Assembly (NCBI RefSeq): GCF_001931485.1
Contig: NZ_MSDV01000071.1
Span: 62,001-126,000, forward strand
Length of the DNA stretch: 64,000 bases
Direction of reading: 5' to 3'
DNA from: Burkholderia sp. SRS-W-2-2016
Lineage (GTDB): Bacteria > Pseudomonadota > Gammaproteobacteria > Burkholderiales > Burkholderiaceae
In this document: positions 24,560 through 32,556 of the stretch, in pieces
Layout of the letters: each line of letters starts with the position of its first letter
Numbering within the stretch: the stretch's first letter is position 1
Notes under the pieces: generated by a model
What the model was told of the DNA's origin: nothing
What the model saw: only the letters and a program-made list of their open reading frames with translations
The model's database searches: none
Made by a program: the position numbers and the translations under genes

Positions 24560-25885
24560 ATGCAGTCTCACGATCTGGCGCGCAAGGCCATCTGGTCCGC
24601 GATCTATCTGCTGTTCATTCTCGCGCCGCTGTTCGCGTTGCTCACCGGCACCCTGCCGCCCGCGCGCAATTTCGGCACCGAGTTCTCGGTCGCGCTCGGC
24701 TATTCCGGCCTCGCGATGATGGGTCTGCAATTCGGCCTCACCGCGCGATTCCGACACGTCACCGAGCCGTGGGGCGAGGACGTGATCTACCACTTCCATC
24801 GACGCATCTCGCTGCTCGCGGTGAGCCTCGTCATCGTGCATCCGCTGATTCTGTTCGCGATCCGCTCCGATAAGGTCGCGATGCCCGACTCGCTGCTCGA
24901 CGTGCCGTGGGGTGCGTGGTTCGCATTCCTGTCGATCGGCTCGCTGATCGTGCTGGTGATTACCGCGCTGTGGCGCAAGCAGCTGAGGATTCCGTACGAG
25001 CTCTGGCATCTGTCGCATATCGTGCTCGCGCTGGCCGCGATCTTCGGCGGCGTGCTGCATATGATCGGCTGGGGCTTCTATCTGACCGATCCGCTGAAGC
25101 GAACGCTGTGGATCTGCATGACGCTGTTCTGGATCGCGCTGCTGCTTTATGTGCGCCTGTTCAAACCGCTGTTCATGCTCAGGCGTCCATACCGGATTGC
25201 CGAAGTGCGCGCCGAACGCGGCGACACCACGACTCTCGTGATGCAGCCCGACGGCCATGCGGGCTTTCGTTTCACGCCCGGCCAGTTCGGCTGGCTCACC
25301 GTGTGGGGCAGTCCATTCAGGATTACCGGGCACCCGTTCTCGTTTTCGTCGAGCGCGGATGCGGCGAATGGCCGCGTCGAAATGACGATCCGCAACCTTG
25401 GCGATTTCACCAGCAAGGTCAAAACAATCGAGGCCGGCCAGCGCGTTTATCTCGACGGCCCGTATGGCGCGTTCACGATCGGCCACCCGACCGACATGCA
25501 TGTACTGATCGCGGGCGGCATCGGTATCACGCCGATGATGAGCATGATCCGCACACTCGCCGATCGCGGCGATCAGCGCCCGCTGGTACTGCTGTACGGC
25601 GGCAAGAACTGGGATTCGCTGACGTTTCGCGAGGAACTCGAAGTACTGCAAACGCGCCTGCCGCTCAAAATCGTCTATGTGCTATCCGATCCGCCGCCGG
25701 GCTGGACCGGCGAGAGCGGGCGCATCGACGCGGACATTTTCCGGCGTCATTTGCCACCCGAATACGCGCGTCACGAATACTTCATTTGCGGACCGGACCC
25801 GATGATGGATGCGATCGAAACCGCGCTCGCGAACCTGAAAGTGCCGCGTATCCGCTACCATTCAGAACGCTACAGCTTCGTCTAG
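24560..25885 (+). CDS. Ferric reductase-like transmembrane flavoprotein (FRD/FNR)
   Basis: 441 residues, ATG at 24560 after GGAG. The N-terminal half is a ferric-reductase-like transmembrane domain with six helices and pairs of heme-ligand His ('VIYHFHRRISLLAVSLVIVHP' and 'LWHLSHIVLALAAIFGGVLHMIG'). The C-terminal half is an FNR module: FAD site 'RITGHPFSFSSS', NAD(P)-binding 'IAGGIGITPMMSMIRTLAD' and the final 'EYFICGPDPMMDAIE'. It should move electrons from NAD(P)H through FAD and heme across the membrane. Lying 94 bp after the oxidase operon and pointing the same way, it may feed or bypass that chain. Confidence 0.9.
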   Translation: MQSHDLARKAIWSAIYLLFILAPLFALLTGTLPPARNFGTEFSVALGYSGLAMMGLQFGLTARFRHVTEPWGEDVIYHFHRRISLLAVSLVIVHPLILFAIRSDKVAMPDSLLDVPWGAWFAFLSIGSLIVLVITALWRKQLRIPYELWHLSHIVLALAAIFGGVLHMIGWGFYLTDPLKRTLWICMTLFWIALLLYVRLFKPLFMLRRPYRIAEVRAERGDTTTLVMQPDGHAGFRFTPGQFGWLTVWGSPFRITGHPFSFSSSADAANGRVEMTIRNLGDFTSKVKTIEAGQRVYLDGPYGAFTIGHPTDMHVLIAGGIGITPMMSMIRTLADRGDQRPLVLLYGGKNWDSLTFREELEVLQTRLPLKIVYVLSDPPPGWTGESGRIDADIFRRHLPPEYARHEYFICGPDPMMDAIETALANLKVPRIRYHSERYSFV

Positions 25886-25911
25886 CGTCTATTCACATCA
25901 GGAGACCTGCG

Positions 25912-26013
25912 ATGCGTCGACTACTGGCCAATCGACTCGTAGTGGCGACCGGCGTGATCGTCGTCGCGCTCTCGCTGCTATTCGCGTACTTACGGGTCGA
26001 TGCATTGCATTAG
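25912..26013 (+). CDS. 33-residue membrane peptide after the flavoprotein gene
   Basis: Short ORF starting at ATG 25912 with AGGAGA upstream. It reads 'MRRLLANRLV' followed by one hydrophobic helix ('VATGVIVVALSLLFAYL') and 'RVDALH'. It lies 26 bp after the flavoprotein stop codon on the same strand. The good ribosome site, positively charged N-terminus and single helix make it a plausible small subunit-like peptide. Its brevity keeps confidence moderate. Confidence 0.5.
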   Translation: MRRLLANRLVVATGVIVVALSLLFAYLRVDALH

Positions 26014-26124
26014 CTTGCATGGGCCGTCCAGAGCAGGCATAGCGCGCGCTGTAATACACTGGCTCCGAATCTGGCGCGGCCGCCGTCCGGCACGCGTGTC
26101 ATCAAGCTCGAAGGTTGAATCGAT

Positions 26125-26889
26125 ATGTCCTATTTTGGAATTGGTATACACGTCCTTGTCGCAATCTATTTCGCAATCCATGCGGTGCGTACTAATCAGG
26201 GCATGTATTGGCTGTTCATTCTGTTTGTGTTTCCGCTGCTCGGCAGCGTCGTGTATCTGTTCGCGGTCTATCTGCCGAGCCTGCGCCATTCGCGCGGTGC
26301 CCGCGTAGCCACTCAGGCCATTAGCCAGTTCGTCGATCCGAATCGCGCGCTGCGCGAAGCGCGTGCCGATTTCGATCGCGCGCCGACCGTGCAGCATCGG
26401 CTGCGGCTCGGCGATGCATTGCTCGCGGCCGGCAATCCGCGTGAAGCGCTCGAACAGTTCCAGGCCGCGGCCAATGGCCCGTTCGCAACCGATCCCGCGC
26501 TGCTGCTCGGTCTCGCGCGCTCGCAGTTCGCGGTAGGCGACTACCCCGCCGCCGATACGACGCTGGAAAAGCTCTTCTCCGTCAATCCGCAGGCCCGTAA
26601 TCAGGGCGAGCCCGCGCTGCTGTATGCGCGCACGCTCGCCGCGTTGAACGCGCCGGGCACGCGCGCGGCGTTCGAACAGGCACTGACCTGCGCGAGCGAC
26701 GTCGCGCCGCGCTGCCTGTTCGCCGACTGGCTCGCCGCGCAAGCGGACGCCGAGGACCGGCGCCACGCCGGCAGCCTGTATGCGGAGATCGTTCAGGATG
26801 CCAAACATTGGCCGCGTCATGCGCGCGAACACAATCGCGAGTGGCTGCAGCGCGCGCAAGCCGCGTTGGCGAGCGGCGTGGGAAGATAA
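26125..26889 (+). CDS. PLDc_N/TPR membrane-anchored protein
   Basis: 254 residues. The first 60 residues hold two transmembrane segments in the style of a phospholipase-D N-terminal anchor ('YWLFILFVFPLLGSVVYLFAVYLPS'). The rest is helical, with tetratricopeptide-like units ('HRLRLGDALLAAGNPREALEQFQAA', 'LLLGLARSQFAVGDYPAADTTLEKLF'). It resembles a Burkholderiales family of membrane TPR proteins of unknown role. It is followed after 23 bp by a gene for a secreted protein and may be co-transcribed with it. Confidence 0.75.
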   Translation: MSYFGIGIHVLVAIYFAIHAVRTNQGMYWLFILFVFPLLGSVVYLFAVYLPSLRHSRGARVATQAISQFVDPNRALREARADFDRAPTVQHRLRLGDALLAAGNPREALEQFQAAANGPFATDPALLLGLARSQFAVGDYPAADTTLEKLFSVNPQARNQGEPALLYARTLAALNAPGTRAAFEQALTCASDVAPRCLFADWLAAQADAEDRRHAGSLYAEIVQDAKHWPRHAREHNREWLQRAQAALASGVGR

Positions 26890-26912
26890 ACAGCGATACC
26901 GGGAGCGGTGCG

Positions 26913-27611
26913 ATGAGACCTGCAAACAGATTCTTTGCCGCGGTACGGGTCGGCGCCGCTTCGGCCGTCATCGCGTTGGCCTTGAGTGCTGCGTCCTCCG
27001 GTGCATTCGCGGCCAGCACGTCCGCGCAGTTTGCGTGGCCTGCTTCGTTCGTCGTGCTAGGCGACGGCTATCCGCATGCGGGCGACGCATGCCGGCGGCT
27101 CGGCGAATCGGCCGCCACCGCGAACTATCTCGACCATATGGCGATGCTGGTCGGTTGCCCGGGAGCGGCCAATAGCGCGGCCGCTCGTGCGATCCTGAAA
27201 CAGCGGCACGCACGTGTCGTCGGCGCAGCGGACGGCGTCACGCTTATTTCGATTTCGACCGAAGGGGGCGCCGCCGGCCGGCAAAATAAACCCGCGCCGC
27301 GCGATCAATCGCCGTTCACGGCGACCGGTACATTGCCCTGCGAACGCGGCGGCGGACAAACGAAAACGATGTGCAAATTCGGCATCGTGCGTCACGACGA
27401 TCATTCGGCGACGCTGCTCGTCTACTGGCCCGATGGCAATACACGCGCAATCTTCTTCGGCGCCAATGGCCGCATAATTGGCACGGCCGCGAGTGCAAGT
27501 GCACAGCCGATGCCCGGCGATACGTTGACGCAAAAAAATGCCGGCGTGAATCTGATTTCAATCGGCAATGAACGCTATGCGGTCGAGGACAAGGTTCTCT
27601 CCGGTAATTGA
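26913..27611 (+). CDS. Secreted protein of unknown function
   Basis: 232 residues, ATG at 26913 with GGGAG upstream. The signal peptide ends 'SSGAFA|ASTSA'. The mature part begins with 'VVLGDGYPHAGDACRRLGES', includes a Cys pair and then a charged linker. It ends in a strand-rich domain ('MCKFGIVRHDDHSATLLVYWPDGNTRAIFFGANGR') that recalls small beta-rich envelope proteins. I do not recognise the family. It is the last gene before a hairpin terminator. Confidence 0.65.
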   Translation: MRPANRFFAAVRVGAASAVIALALSAASSGAFAASTSAQFAWPASFVVLGDGYPHAGDACRRLGESAATANYLDHMAMLVGCPGAANSAAARAILKQRHARVVGAADGVTLISISTEGGAAGRQNKPAPRDQSPFTATGTLPCERGGGQTKTMCKFGIVRHDDHSATLLVYWPDGNTRAIFFGANGRIIGTAASASAQPMPGDTLTQKNAGVNLISIGNERYAVEDKVLSGN

Positions 27612-27638
27612 ACCGCGGACCACGATTTAAGTACTTCC

Positions 27639-27677
27639 GGCGCGGCATCAATTAGCAGTTACCGCGCCGCGCTTTTT
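27639..27677 (+). terminator. Terminator after the secreted-protein gene
   Basis: Inverted repeat GGCGCGG (27639-27645) / CCGCGCC (27662-27668) with a 16-base loop, then GCGC and five Ts (27673-27677). Confidence 0.55.
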
Positions 27678-28163
27678 CCTGCTTTTCCCTGCTTTTCTCC
27701 ACACACCGGACTGCACCCGGCAGCCCATTTCAACGCGCGGCGGACCAAGCCGCAAGCGCGAGCGGCAGCCCGAAAGTTCGTCCGCGTCGCTTCCCTCGCT
27801 TCGCGCCCATGTTTCCCGTCGCATCGGCTGCTCCGATGCGCACGCTTATTCCGCATTCATAAATCCCACTATTAGTAATAATTTCTTTCGCGTCGCAGCG
27901 AGCACAATAGCCCGTTTTTCCTTATGCGCATTAGCTTTCAATATCATTATCAAAACACCAGGGATTACACCAAGCCGTCAAAATCGATATTGTTGACTAA
28001 TATTATTACCTGCCAAACGTTTGGCAGCACGGCGGCCGGCTGGAACGCCAGGGACCCGCGGCCTCGCCGGCAGACACCTGTTCGACCCGCAAGCGATTCT
28101 GCATCCCGATCTGCATAACTAAGCATTTCAACCCGCTCAGAGGTTCCATAGGAGGAGGTCACG
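27678..28163. other. Long promoter region of the GH54 gene
   Basis: 486 bp with no ORF I can support. The last 300 bp are clearly AT-richer than the genes around. They contain a candidate operator (described separately), a TTGACT hexamer at 27993-27998 and the GGAGGAGG ribosome site just before 28164. Confidence 0.5.
28011..28026. promoter_or_regulatory. Perfect 16-bp palindrome, LacI-family-type operator
   Basis: TGCCAAACGTTTGGCA is perfectly symmetric, with the central CG and AAACGTTT core common to LacI/GalR-family operators. It lies 138 bp before the GH54 start and beside a TTGACT box. No LacI-family gene is in the window, so the regulator would be encoded elsewhere. Confidence 0.6.
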
Positions 28164-30206
28164 ATGTCCGGAAGAATTGGATTGATAGCTGCCTGTCTGG
28201 CGATGTCCGTCGGACTTGCAGCCTGCAATGGGGATAGCAGCGGCGTGTCCGCGGCGTCGGTCGCGAATGCCGCGAGTTCGAATTCGTCGTCGGCGAGTAG
28301 CGCATCGCAGTCGAATGCGAACGCCACGCCGGAGAACAACTCGGCCGATAAGAACACCGTCGCGCTGCCTTGCGACGCCGCCGCGACGGCCAATACGCCA
28401 TGCTCGGCCGCGCACAGCGTGACCCGTCTACTGACGAAGAACTACAGCGGTCCGCTATTCCAGATCAAACGCGCGTCCGATCAGAAAACGATGGACGTCT
28501 ACCCGTACACGCAGAGCACGCTGAAAGGCGGCAATCGCTCGCTGGTCGGCTCGGCGAACGTCGATAGCACCACGTCGTTCTGCAATAACACGACCTGCTC
28601 CGTCACCTACATCTACGACCAGATCGATCTGGTCGCGCCGCTGAAGGGCGGCGCCTTCGGCAACGTGCCGGCGACGCTGACGCTCAATACGGACGGCACG
28701 CAATCGCTGACCGTGCCGAACGGCAGCTCGGGCTCGTCGAAGACAACTACCGTGCCGGTGCTCAACGGCTTCGCGACGATCACGCTGCCCGGCACGTCCG
28801 GCACCCTGACCGTACAACTGCTGCAGCCGCCGACCGCATTGACCGCGCAGGCGCCGACCCAGCAATTGACGATCGGCAATGACCTGCCCGCGGTGGGCGG
28901 TACGTCGGCGCAGCTGTCGTATGCGACGACCAACGGTGTGCAGATTCCGGCACTCGGCACGCTGGCCGGCCAGGCGTATCGCAAGCGCTTCGGCACGGTC
29001 AACCAGTCGATCGGCGACACCGAAATCGCCGCGTACATGGTGGCCGGCGCGCACTACAGCCAGTCGTCGACCTGCTGCGGCACGTACGGCAACATGGAAA
29101 GCAGCGCGGATCCGGGTACTTATGCGCACGGCGAAGTGGAAGGCGAAATGTTCGGACTCGCGTTCTCGAACGGCAATGCGGCGGTATTCGGCTATTGCGA
29201 CGGCAACGCCAGCCAGGATCCGAAAGTCAAAGATCCGGTCTGCGCCGCTTCCAATACCAATTGGCCGGGCGTCGACGCGGAAGCCGGCGTGTATCTGTAC
29301 GGTCCGCAGCAACCGGCGAAAGAGAAGTTCGTCACGGTATTGTCGAAGTACTCGCCGGTCGGCCAGGAGAACATTTTCGTGGTCAAAGGCGGCTCCGCTT
29401 CGCAAGGCGTGCTGACCTCGCTCTATAACCAGGCACCGCCCGAAGCGTTGAACTTCTTCAACGACGCGGGCCATGCATTCAACGGTCAATGGCAGGGCGG
29501 CCTGTCGCTCGGCGAAGGCGGCGACGCCAGTGCCGCGCCGATCCAGTTCTTCGAAGGCGCGATCGTCACGAAGGCCACTTCCGACACGACCGACAACGCA
29601 ATCCAGGCGAGCATCGCGAGCTTCTACGGACCGCCGAGCAACGAGGCGGCATCCGCCTGCTATGCGAACAACCTGATCGACTCGCCGCTGAGCCTGTCGT
29701 CGCCGGATGCATGGTTGCAGTCGAACGGCGGCACCGCGGTACCGGCCACCGATATTTCCGGCATCGAACGCGGCGCGGCCACGGTCACGAGCACCAATGG
29801 TTCCGCGGTGTCGAACATCCACGAAGTGATTCGCGTGCAGGGCGGTCAGACGTACACGTTCACCGACTACGTGCTGGCCACCACCAACGCGACGGTATTC
29901 CCGGGCGGCTCGATCCAGACCGACGACCCGGGCAACACCGAATTCGGCTGGGTGCTGAACACCAACACCGGTGCGGTCGTGCGCGGCGCGTGGGGCAACG
30001 GTCAGGCCACCTCGGTCAGCGCGGTGAAATCTGGCAACTGGTGGAAGGTCACGATGACGTTGACCGCGCCGGCCGGCTCGAATAACGCACAGGTCTTTAT
30101 CGATCCGCCGACCTCGAGCAGCGCGGGTGCGCGCGCGCAGCAAGCCGCGTATCTGAGCGCGACGCACTACTGCCCGAGCCTGTCGATTCTGACCGCGTCG
30201 AAGTAA
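28164..30206 (+). CDS. GH54-like alpha-L-arabinofuranosidase lipoprotein
   Basis: 680 residues, strong GGAGGAGG site. Signal peptide with lipobox LAAC (Cys21), then a Ser/Ala/Asn-rich linker (to ~65). Residues ~68-500 match the GH54 AbfB catalytic domain: 'CSAAHSVTRLLTKNYSGPLFQIKR', 'SVTYIYDQ', the vicinal disulfide in 'STCCGTYGNMES', the nucleophile-region Glu in 'GVDAEAGVYLYGP' and the acid/base Asp in 'LGEGGDASAAPIQFFEG'. The fungal CBM42 is absent. The C-terminal ~150 residues look like a different beta-sandwich. It should release arabinose from arabinan/arabinoxylan at the cell surface. No other sugar gene is adjacent. Confidence 0.82.
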   Translation: MSGRIGLIAACLAMSVGLAACNGDSSGVSAASVANAASSNSSSASSASQSNANATPENNSADKNTVALPCDAAATANTPCSAAHSVTRLLTKNYSGPLFQIKRASDQKTMDVYPYTQSTLKGGNRSLVGSANVDSTTSFCNNTTCSVTYIYDQIDLVAPLKGGAFGNVPATLTLNTDGTQSLTVPNGSSGSSKTTTVPVLNGFATITLPGTSGTLTVQLLQPPTALTAQAPTQQLTIGNDLPAVGGTSAQLSYATTNGVQIPALGTLAGQAYRKRFGTVNQSIGDTEIAAYMVAGAHYSQSSTCCGTYGNMESSADPGTYAHGEVEGEMFGLAFSNGNAAVFGYCDGNASQDPKVKDPVCAASNTNWPGVDAEAGVYLYGPQQPAKEKFVTVLSKYSPVGQENIFVVKGGSASQGVLTSLYNQAPPEALNFFNDAGHAFNGQWQGGLSLGEGGDASAAPIQFFEGAIVTKATSDTTDNAIQASIASFYGPPSNEAASACYANNLIDSPLSLSSPDAWLQSNGGTAVPATDISGIERGAATVTSTNGSAVSNIHEVIRVQGGQTYTFTDYVLATTNATVFPGGSIQTDDPGNTEFGWVLNTNTGAVVRGAWGNGQATSVSAVKSGNWWKVTMTLTAPAGSNNAQVFIDPPTSSSAGARAQQAAYLSATHYCPSLSILTASK

Positions 30207-30280
30207 TGAGCGCGATGAACGGCGAGCCGCTATCGATGATTCGTTGACGCATTGCACGTTTAAAGGCACACTCGGCGACC

Positions 30281-30373
30281 ATGCAAACCCTCACGTCCCA
30301 CCCGACTGCGATGCATCATCATGCGCATGCCCGCGTGGGACTGCCTGTGGGGGTTCGCATACGCATACGCTAG
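30281..30373 (+). CDS. Possible 30-residue His-rich leader peptide
   Basis: ATG at 30281 to TAG at 30371-30373. It encodes 'MQTLTSHPTAMHHHAHARVG' and then 'LPVGVRIRIR'. Five of the first 16 residues are His, three in a row. The ORF ends 32 bp before a strong terminator and precedes the YunG-like gene, a layout like amino-acid attenuators. The ribosome site is weak, and the CAT repeats could be simple sequence. Treat as a candidate. Confidence 0.3.
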   Translation: MQTLTSHPTAMHHHAHARVGLPVGVRIRIR

Positions 30374-30405
30374 CCAGACGTCATCGATAGCAACATGCGC
30401 CACAT

Positions 30406-30438
30406 GCCCCGCCGGTAACGACGGGGCTTTTTGTTTTT
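30406..30438 (+). terminator. Intrinsic terminator or attenuator stem
   Basis: GCCCCG / CGGGGC stem (30406-30411 and 30422-30427) followed by TTTTTGTTTTT. It lies between the GH54 gene (stop 30206) and the YunG-like gene (start 30490). It may simply end GH54 transcripts or attenuate the next gene. Confidence 0.8.
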
Positions 30439-30489
30439 CCGATCCGATCCGATTCGCGGGTCCCGCTCATCGAAAGAAGGAATGCCGCC

Positions 30490-30873
30490 ATGACCGAAGC
30501 AACACCCAAAGCCGCTGCATCGAATACATTCGCCACTCCGGTCGATCTGTACCGCGTACTTTCGCGCGTATGGGCCGGCGACACCGCGAGTCCGACGCAC
30601 GCATGGTCGCCGTCCAATCGCGCGCAGAATCATTGCAGCCTCACGTCGCTGATCGTTCAGGACTACTTCGGCGGCGAGATTCTGACCACGCGCACGCCTG
30701 GCGGCACGCACTTCTACAATCTGATCGACGGCCGGCGTTGGGATCTGACGGTCAGCCAGTTTGCCGAACCGATCCCGTTCGACGATACGCCGTCGACACG
30801 CGACGCGGCATTGGCGGATGGATCGCTGGAGAAATACGAATTGCTGAAGTCGAGGTTGCAGCAAGCGCAATAA
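30490..30873 (+). CDS. YunG-like small protein
   Basis: 127 residues starting 'MTEATPKAAASNTF', with GAAGGAA upstream. The core 'NHCSLTSLIVQDYFGGEILTT' and 'GGTHFYNLIDGRRWDLTVSQF' is the pattern of the YunG/transglutaminase-like hypothetical family, with Cys, His and Asp in an order that could form a papain-type triad. No signal peptide. The role is unknown. The C-terminus is a charged helix ('EKYELLKSRLQQAQ'). It converges with an MFS gene 70 bp away. Confidence 0.7.
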   Translation: MTEATPKAAASNTFATPVDLYRVLSRVWAGDTASPTHAWSPSNRAQNHCSLTSLIVQDYFGGEILTTRTPGGTHFYNLIDGRRWDLTVSQFAEPIPFDDTPSTRDAALADGSLEKYELLKSRLQQAQ

Positions 30874-30943
30874 GCGCTCGCGCTATTTGATGCATGGCCA
30901 AAGTCGCACTGAGCGAATGCGGCTTTGGCCACGCTGTTCTCGA

Positions 30944-32299
30944 TCAGCGAAGCGGCGGCGGCTGTTTGCCCGGAATCCCCTGCCCGCGCAGCGAACATCC
31001 GGACGTTTCAGTAACGAAGATCAGCGCAATCGCGCCGATCACACACGCGGCCATCATGTAGTACGCGGGCACCAATGCATTACCGGTTCTCGCGACCAGC
31101 CATTCGTTCACCATCGGCGCGGTGCCGCCAAAAATCGACGTCGATACGTTATACGCAATCGCCATCCCCGCATAACGAACCTGAGTCGGGAACATCGCGG
31201 GGAACATCGCCGAGATACTCGCGAGTTGCGGCACATACAGAAGCCCGAGTACCGAGAAGCCGATCAGCGCGCCGACTACGCCGAGCTTCATCAACATGAA
31301 CATCGGAATCGCGGCGACGAATAGCCCGACCAGCGAAAACCACCACACGTTCTTGCGGCCGATGCGATCCGAGAACGTGCCGGCGAGCGGCAGGAACACC
31401 ATCATCGCGAGCATGCCGAGCAGCGGCACCAGCAACGACATGTTGTCGCTCATACCGAGCTGCTTCTGCATGAAGGTCGGCATATACGCGAGCAGAACAT
31501 AGTTGACCACGTTCAACGCGACCACCAGAGCACCGAGCAGAACCAGCGGTCGCCAGTAGTCGGTCAACAGTTTTTTGAGCGTCACGCAGCTGTGCGGTTC
31601 GTTGTGCTTCGTCTGTTCGAGTTCGCGAAACACGGGAGTATCTTCGAGTTTCGAGCGCAGATAGAAACCGATCAGACCGAGCGGCGCCGCGATCAGAAAC
31701 GGCAGGCGCCAGCCCCATGCATGCATCGCGGTATTGCCGAGCACGACCGAACAACCGAGCATCAGCAACGCGCCGAGCGAGAAGCCCGCCAGTGTCGCGA
31801 ATTCGAGAAAGCTGCCGCAAAAGCCGCGCTTTTTATCGGGTGCGTATTCGGCCATGAAAGTCGCGGCGCCGCCATATTCGCCGCCGGTCGAAAAGCCCTG
31901 AATCATCCGCAGAATGACCAGCAAGGCCGGCGCCCACCAGCCGATACTCGCGTAAGTCGGCACGAGCCCGACCAGCAACGTCGCAACCGACATCATGATG
32001 ATCGTCAACGCGAGTACGTGCTTGCGACCCAGCCGGTCACCGAGCGGCCCCCAGAACAGACCGCCGAGCGGGCGCACCAGAAACGAAATCGCGAACGTCG
32101 CAAGCGCGAATAAAGTGGCTTGCGCGGTGCTGCCGGGAAATAACGCGGCCGAAATATAAGTGAGGCCGTACGCGTAAATCCCATAGTCGAACCACTCGGT
32201 TGCGTTGCCGAGCGCCGACGCGGCAATCGCGCGTCGCAGCAGGCTACGCGCCGGCGGCTGCGCGGTTTGTTCGCCGCTCCATGAATGTACGTAATCCAT
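30944..32299 (-). CDS. MFS metabolite:H+ symporter (ProP-like), ectoine-cluster linked
   Basis: 451 residues, 12 transmembrane helices, metabolite:H+ symporter family ('ATEWFDYGIYAYGLTYI', 'LGGLFWGPLGDRLGRKHVLALTI', 'RMIQGFSTGGEYGGAATFMAEYAP', 'FSDRIGRKNVWWF'). The second ATG (32297-32299) is chosen since GGAGGAG sits eight bases before it and too close to the first one. ProP relatives carry proline, betaine and ectoine. A copy of the MocR-type palindrome lies 83 bp upstream, and eutA is the next gene upstream on the same strand, so a role in ectoine or product transport is reasonable. Confidence 0.85.
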   Translation of the reverse strand: MDYVHSWSGEQTAQPPARSLLRRAIAASALGNATEWFDYGIYAYGLTYISAALFPGSTAQATLFALATFAISFLVRPLGGLFWGPLGDRLGRKHVLALTIIMMSVATLLVGLVPTYASIGWWAPALLVILRMIQGFSTGGEYGGAATFMAEYAPDKKRGFCGSFLEFATLAGFSLGALLMLGCSVVLGNTAMHAWGWRLPFLIAAPLGLIGFYLRSKLEDTPVFRELEQTKHNEPHSCVTLKKLLTDYWRPLVLLGALVVALNVVNYVLLAYMPTFMQKQLGMSDNMSLLVPLLGMLAMMVFLPLAGTFSDRIGRKNVWWFSLVGLFVAAIPMFMLMKLGVVGALIGFSVLGLLYVPQLASISAMFPAMFPTQVRYAGMAIAYNVSTSIFGGTAPMVNEWLVARTGNALVPAYYMMAACVIGAIALIFVTETSGCSLRGQGIPGKQPPPLR

Positions 32300-32381
32300 C
32301 TCCATCTCTCCTCCGGAATGTCTGCTGTGCGACCCAGGCAACGTCGCCCGAGTCCACGATACCGACGGCGCGCGGCCGAAA

Positions 32382-32399
32382 CGATGTTCTAGGACGATG
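32382..32399. promoter_or_regulatory. MocR-type operator before the MFS gene
   Basis: CGATGTTCTAGGACGATG keeps the symmetric core GTTCTAGGAC of the palindrome found before the MocR gene and in the ehuA/eutD region (consensus AATTGYYCTAGRRCAATT). The flanks are weaker. Confidence 0.5.
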
Positions 32400-32556
32400 C
32401 GGTGATCGGGGTTTTCCATGAAGTGCGAAGCGGATGCGGTAATCCGTACGCGCGTGTGAATCGCGCGGCGAACGCGTTCGGGAAAACAACCCGATTCGCG
32501 CGGCCGCGCATGCTCTATGCAGGGGTTGCGCCTTCGGCAAAACGTCTTCTAGTGGC

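Noticed and set aside
28455..30269. A 604-codon open frame antisense to the GH54 gene
   Set aside because: Arg/Ala/Gly-rich shadow caused by high GC. The sense frame has a signal peptide, ribosome site and family motifs.
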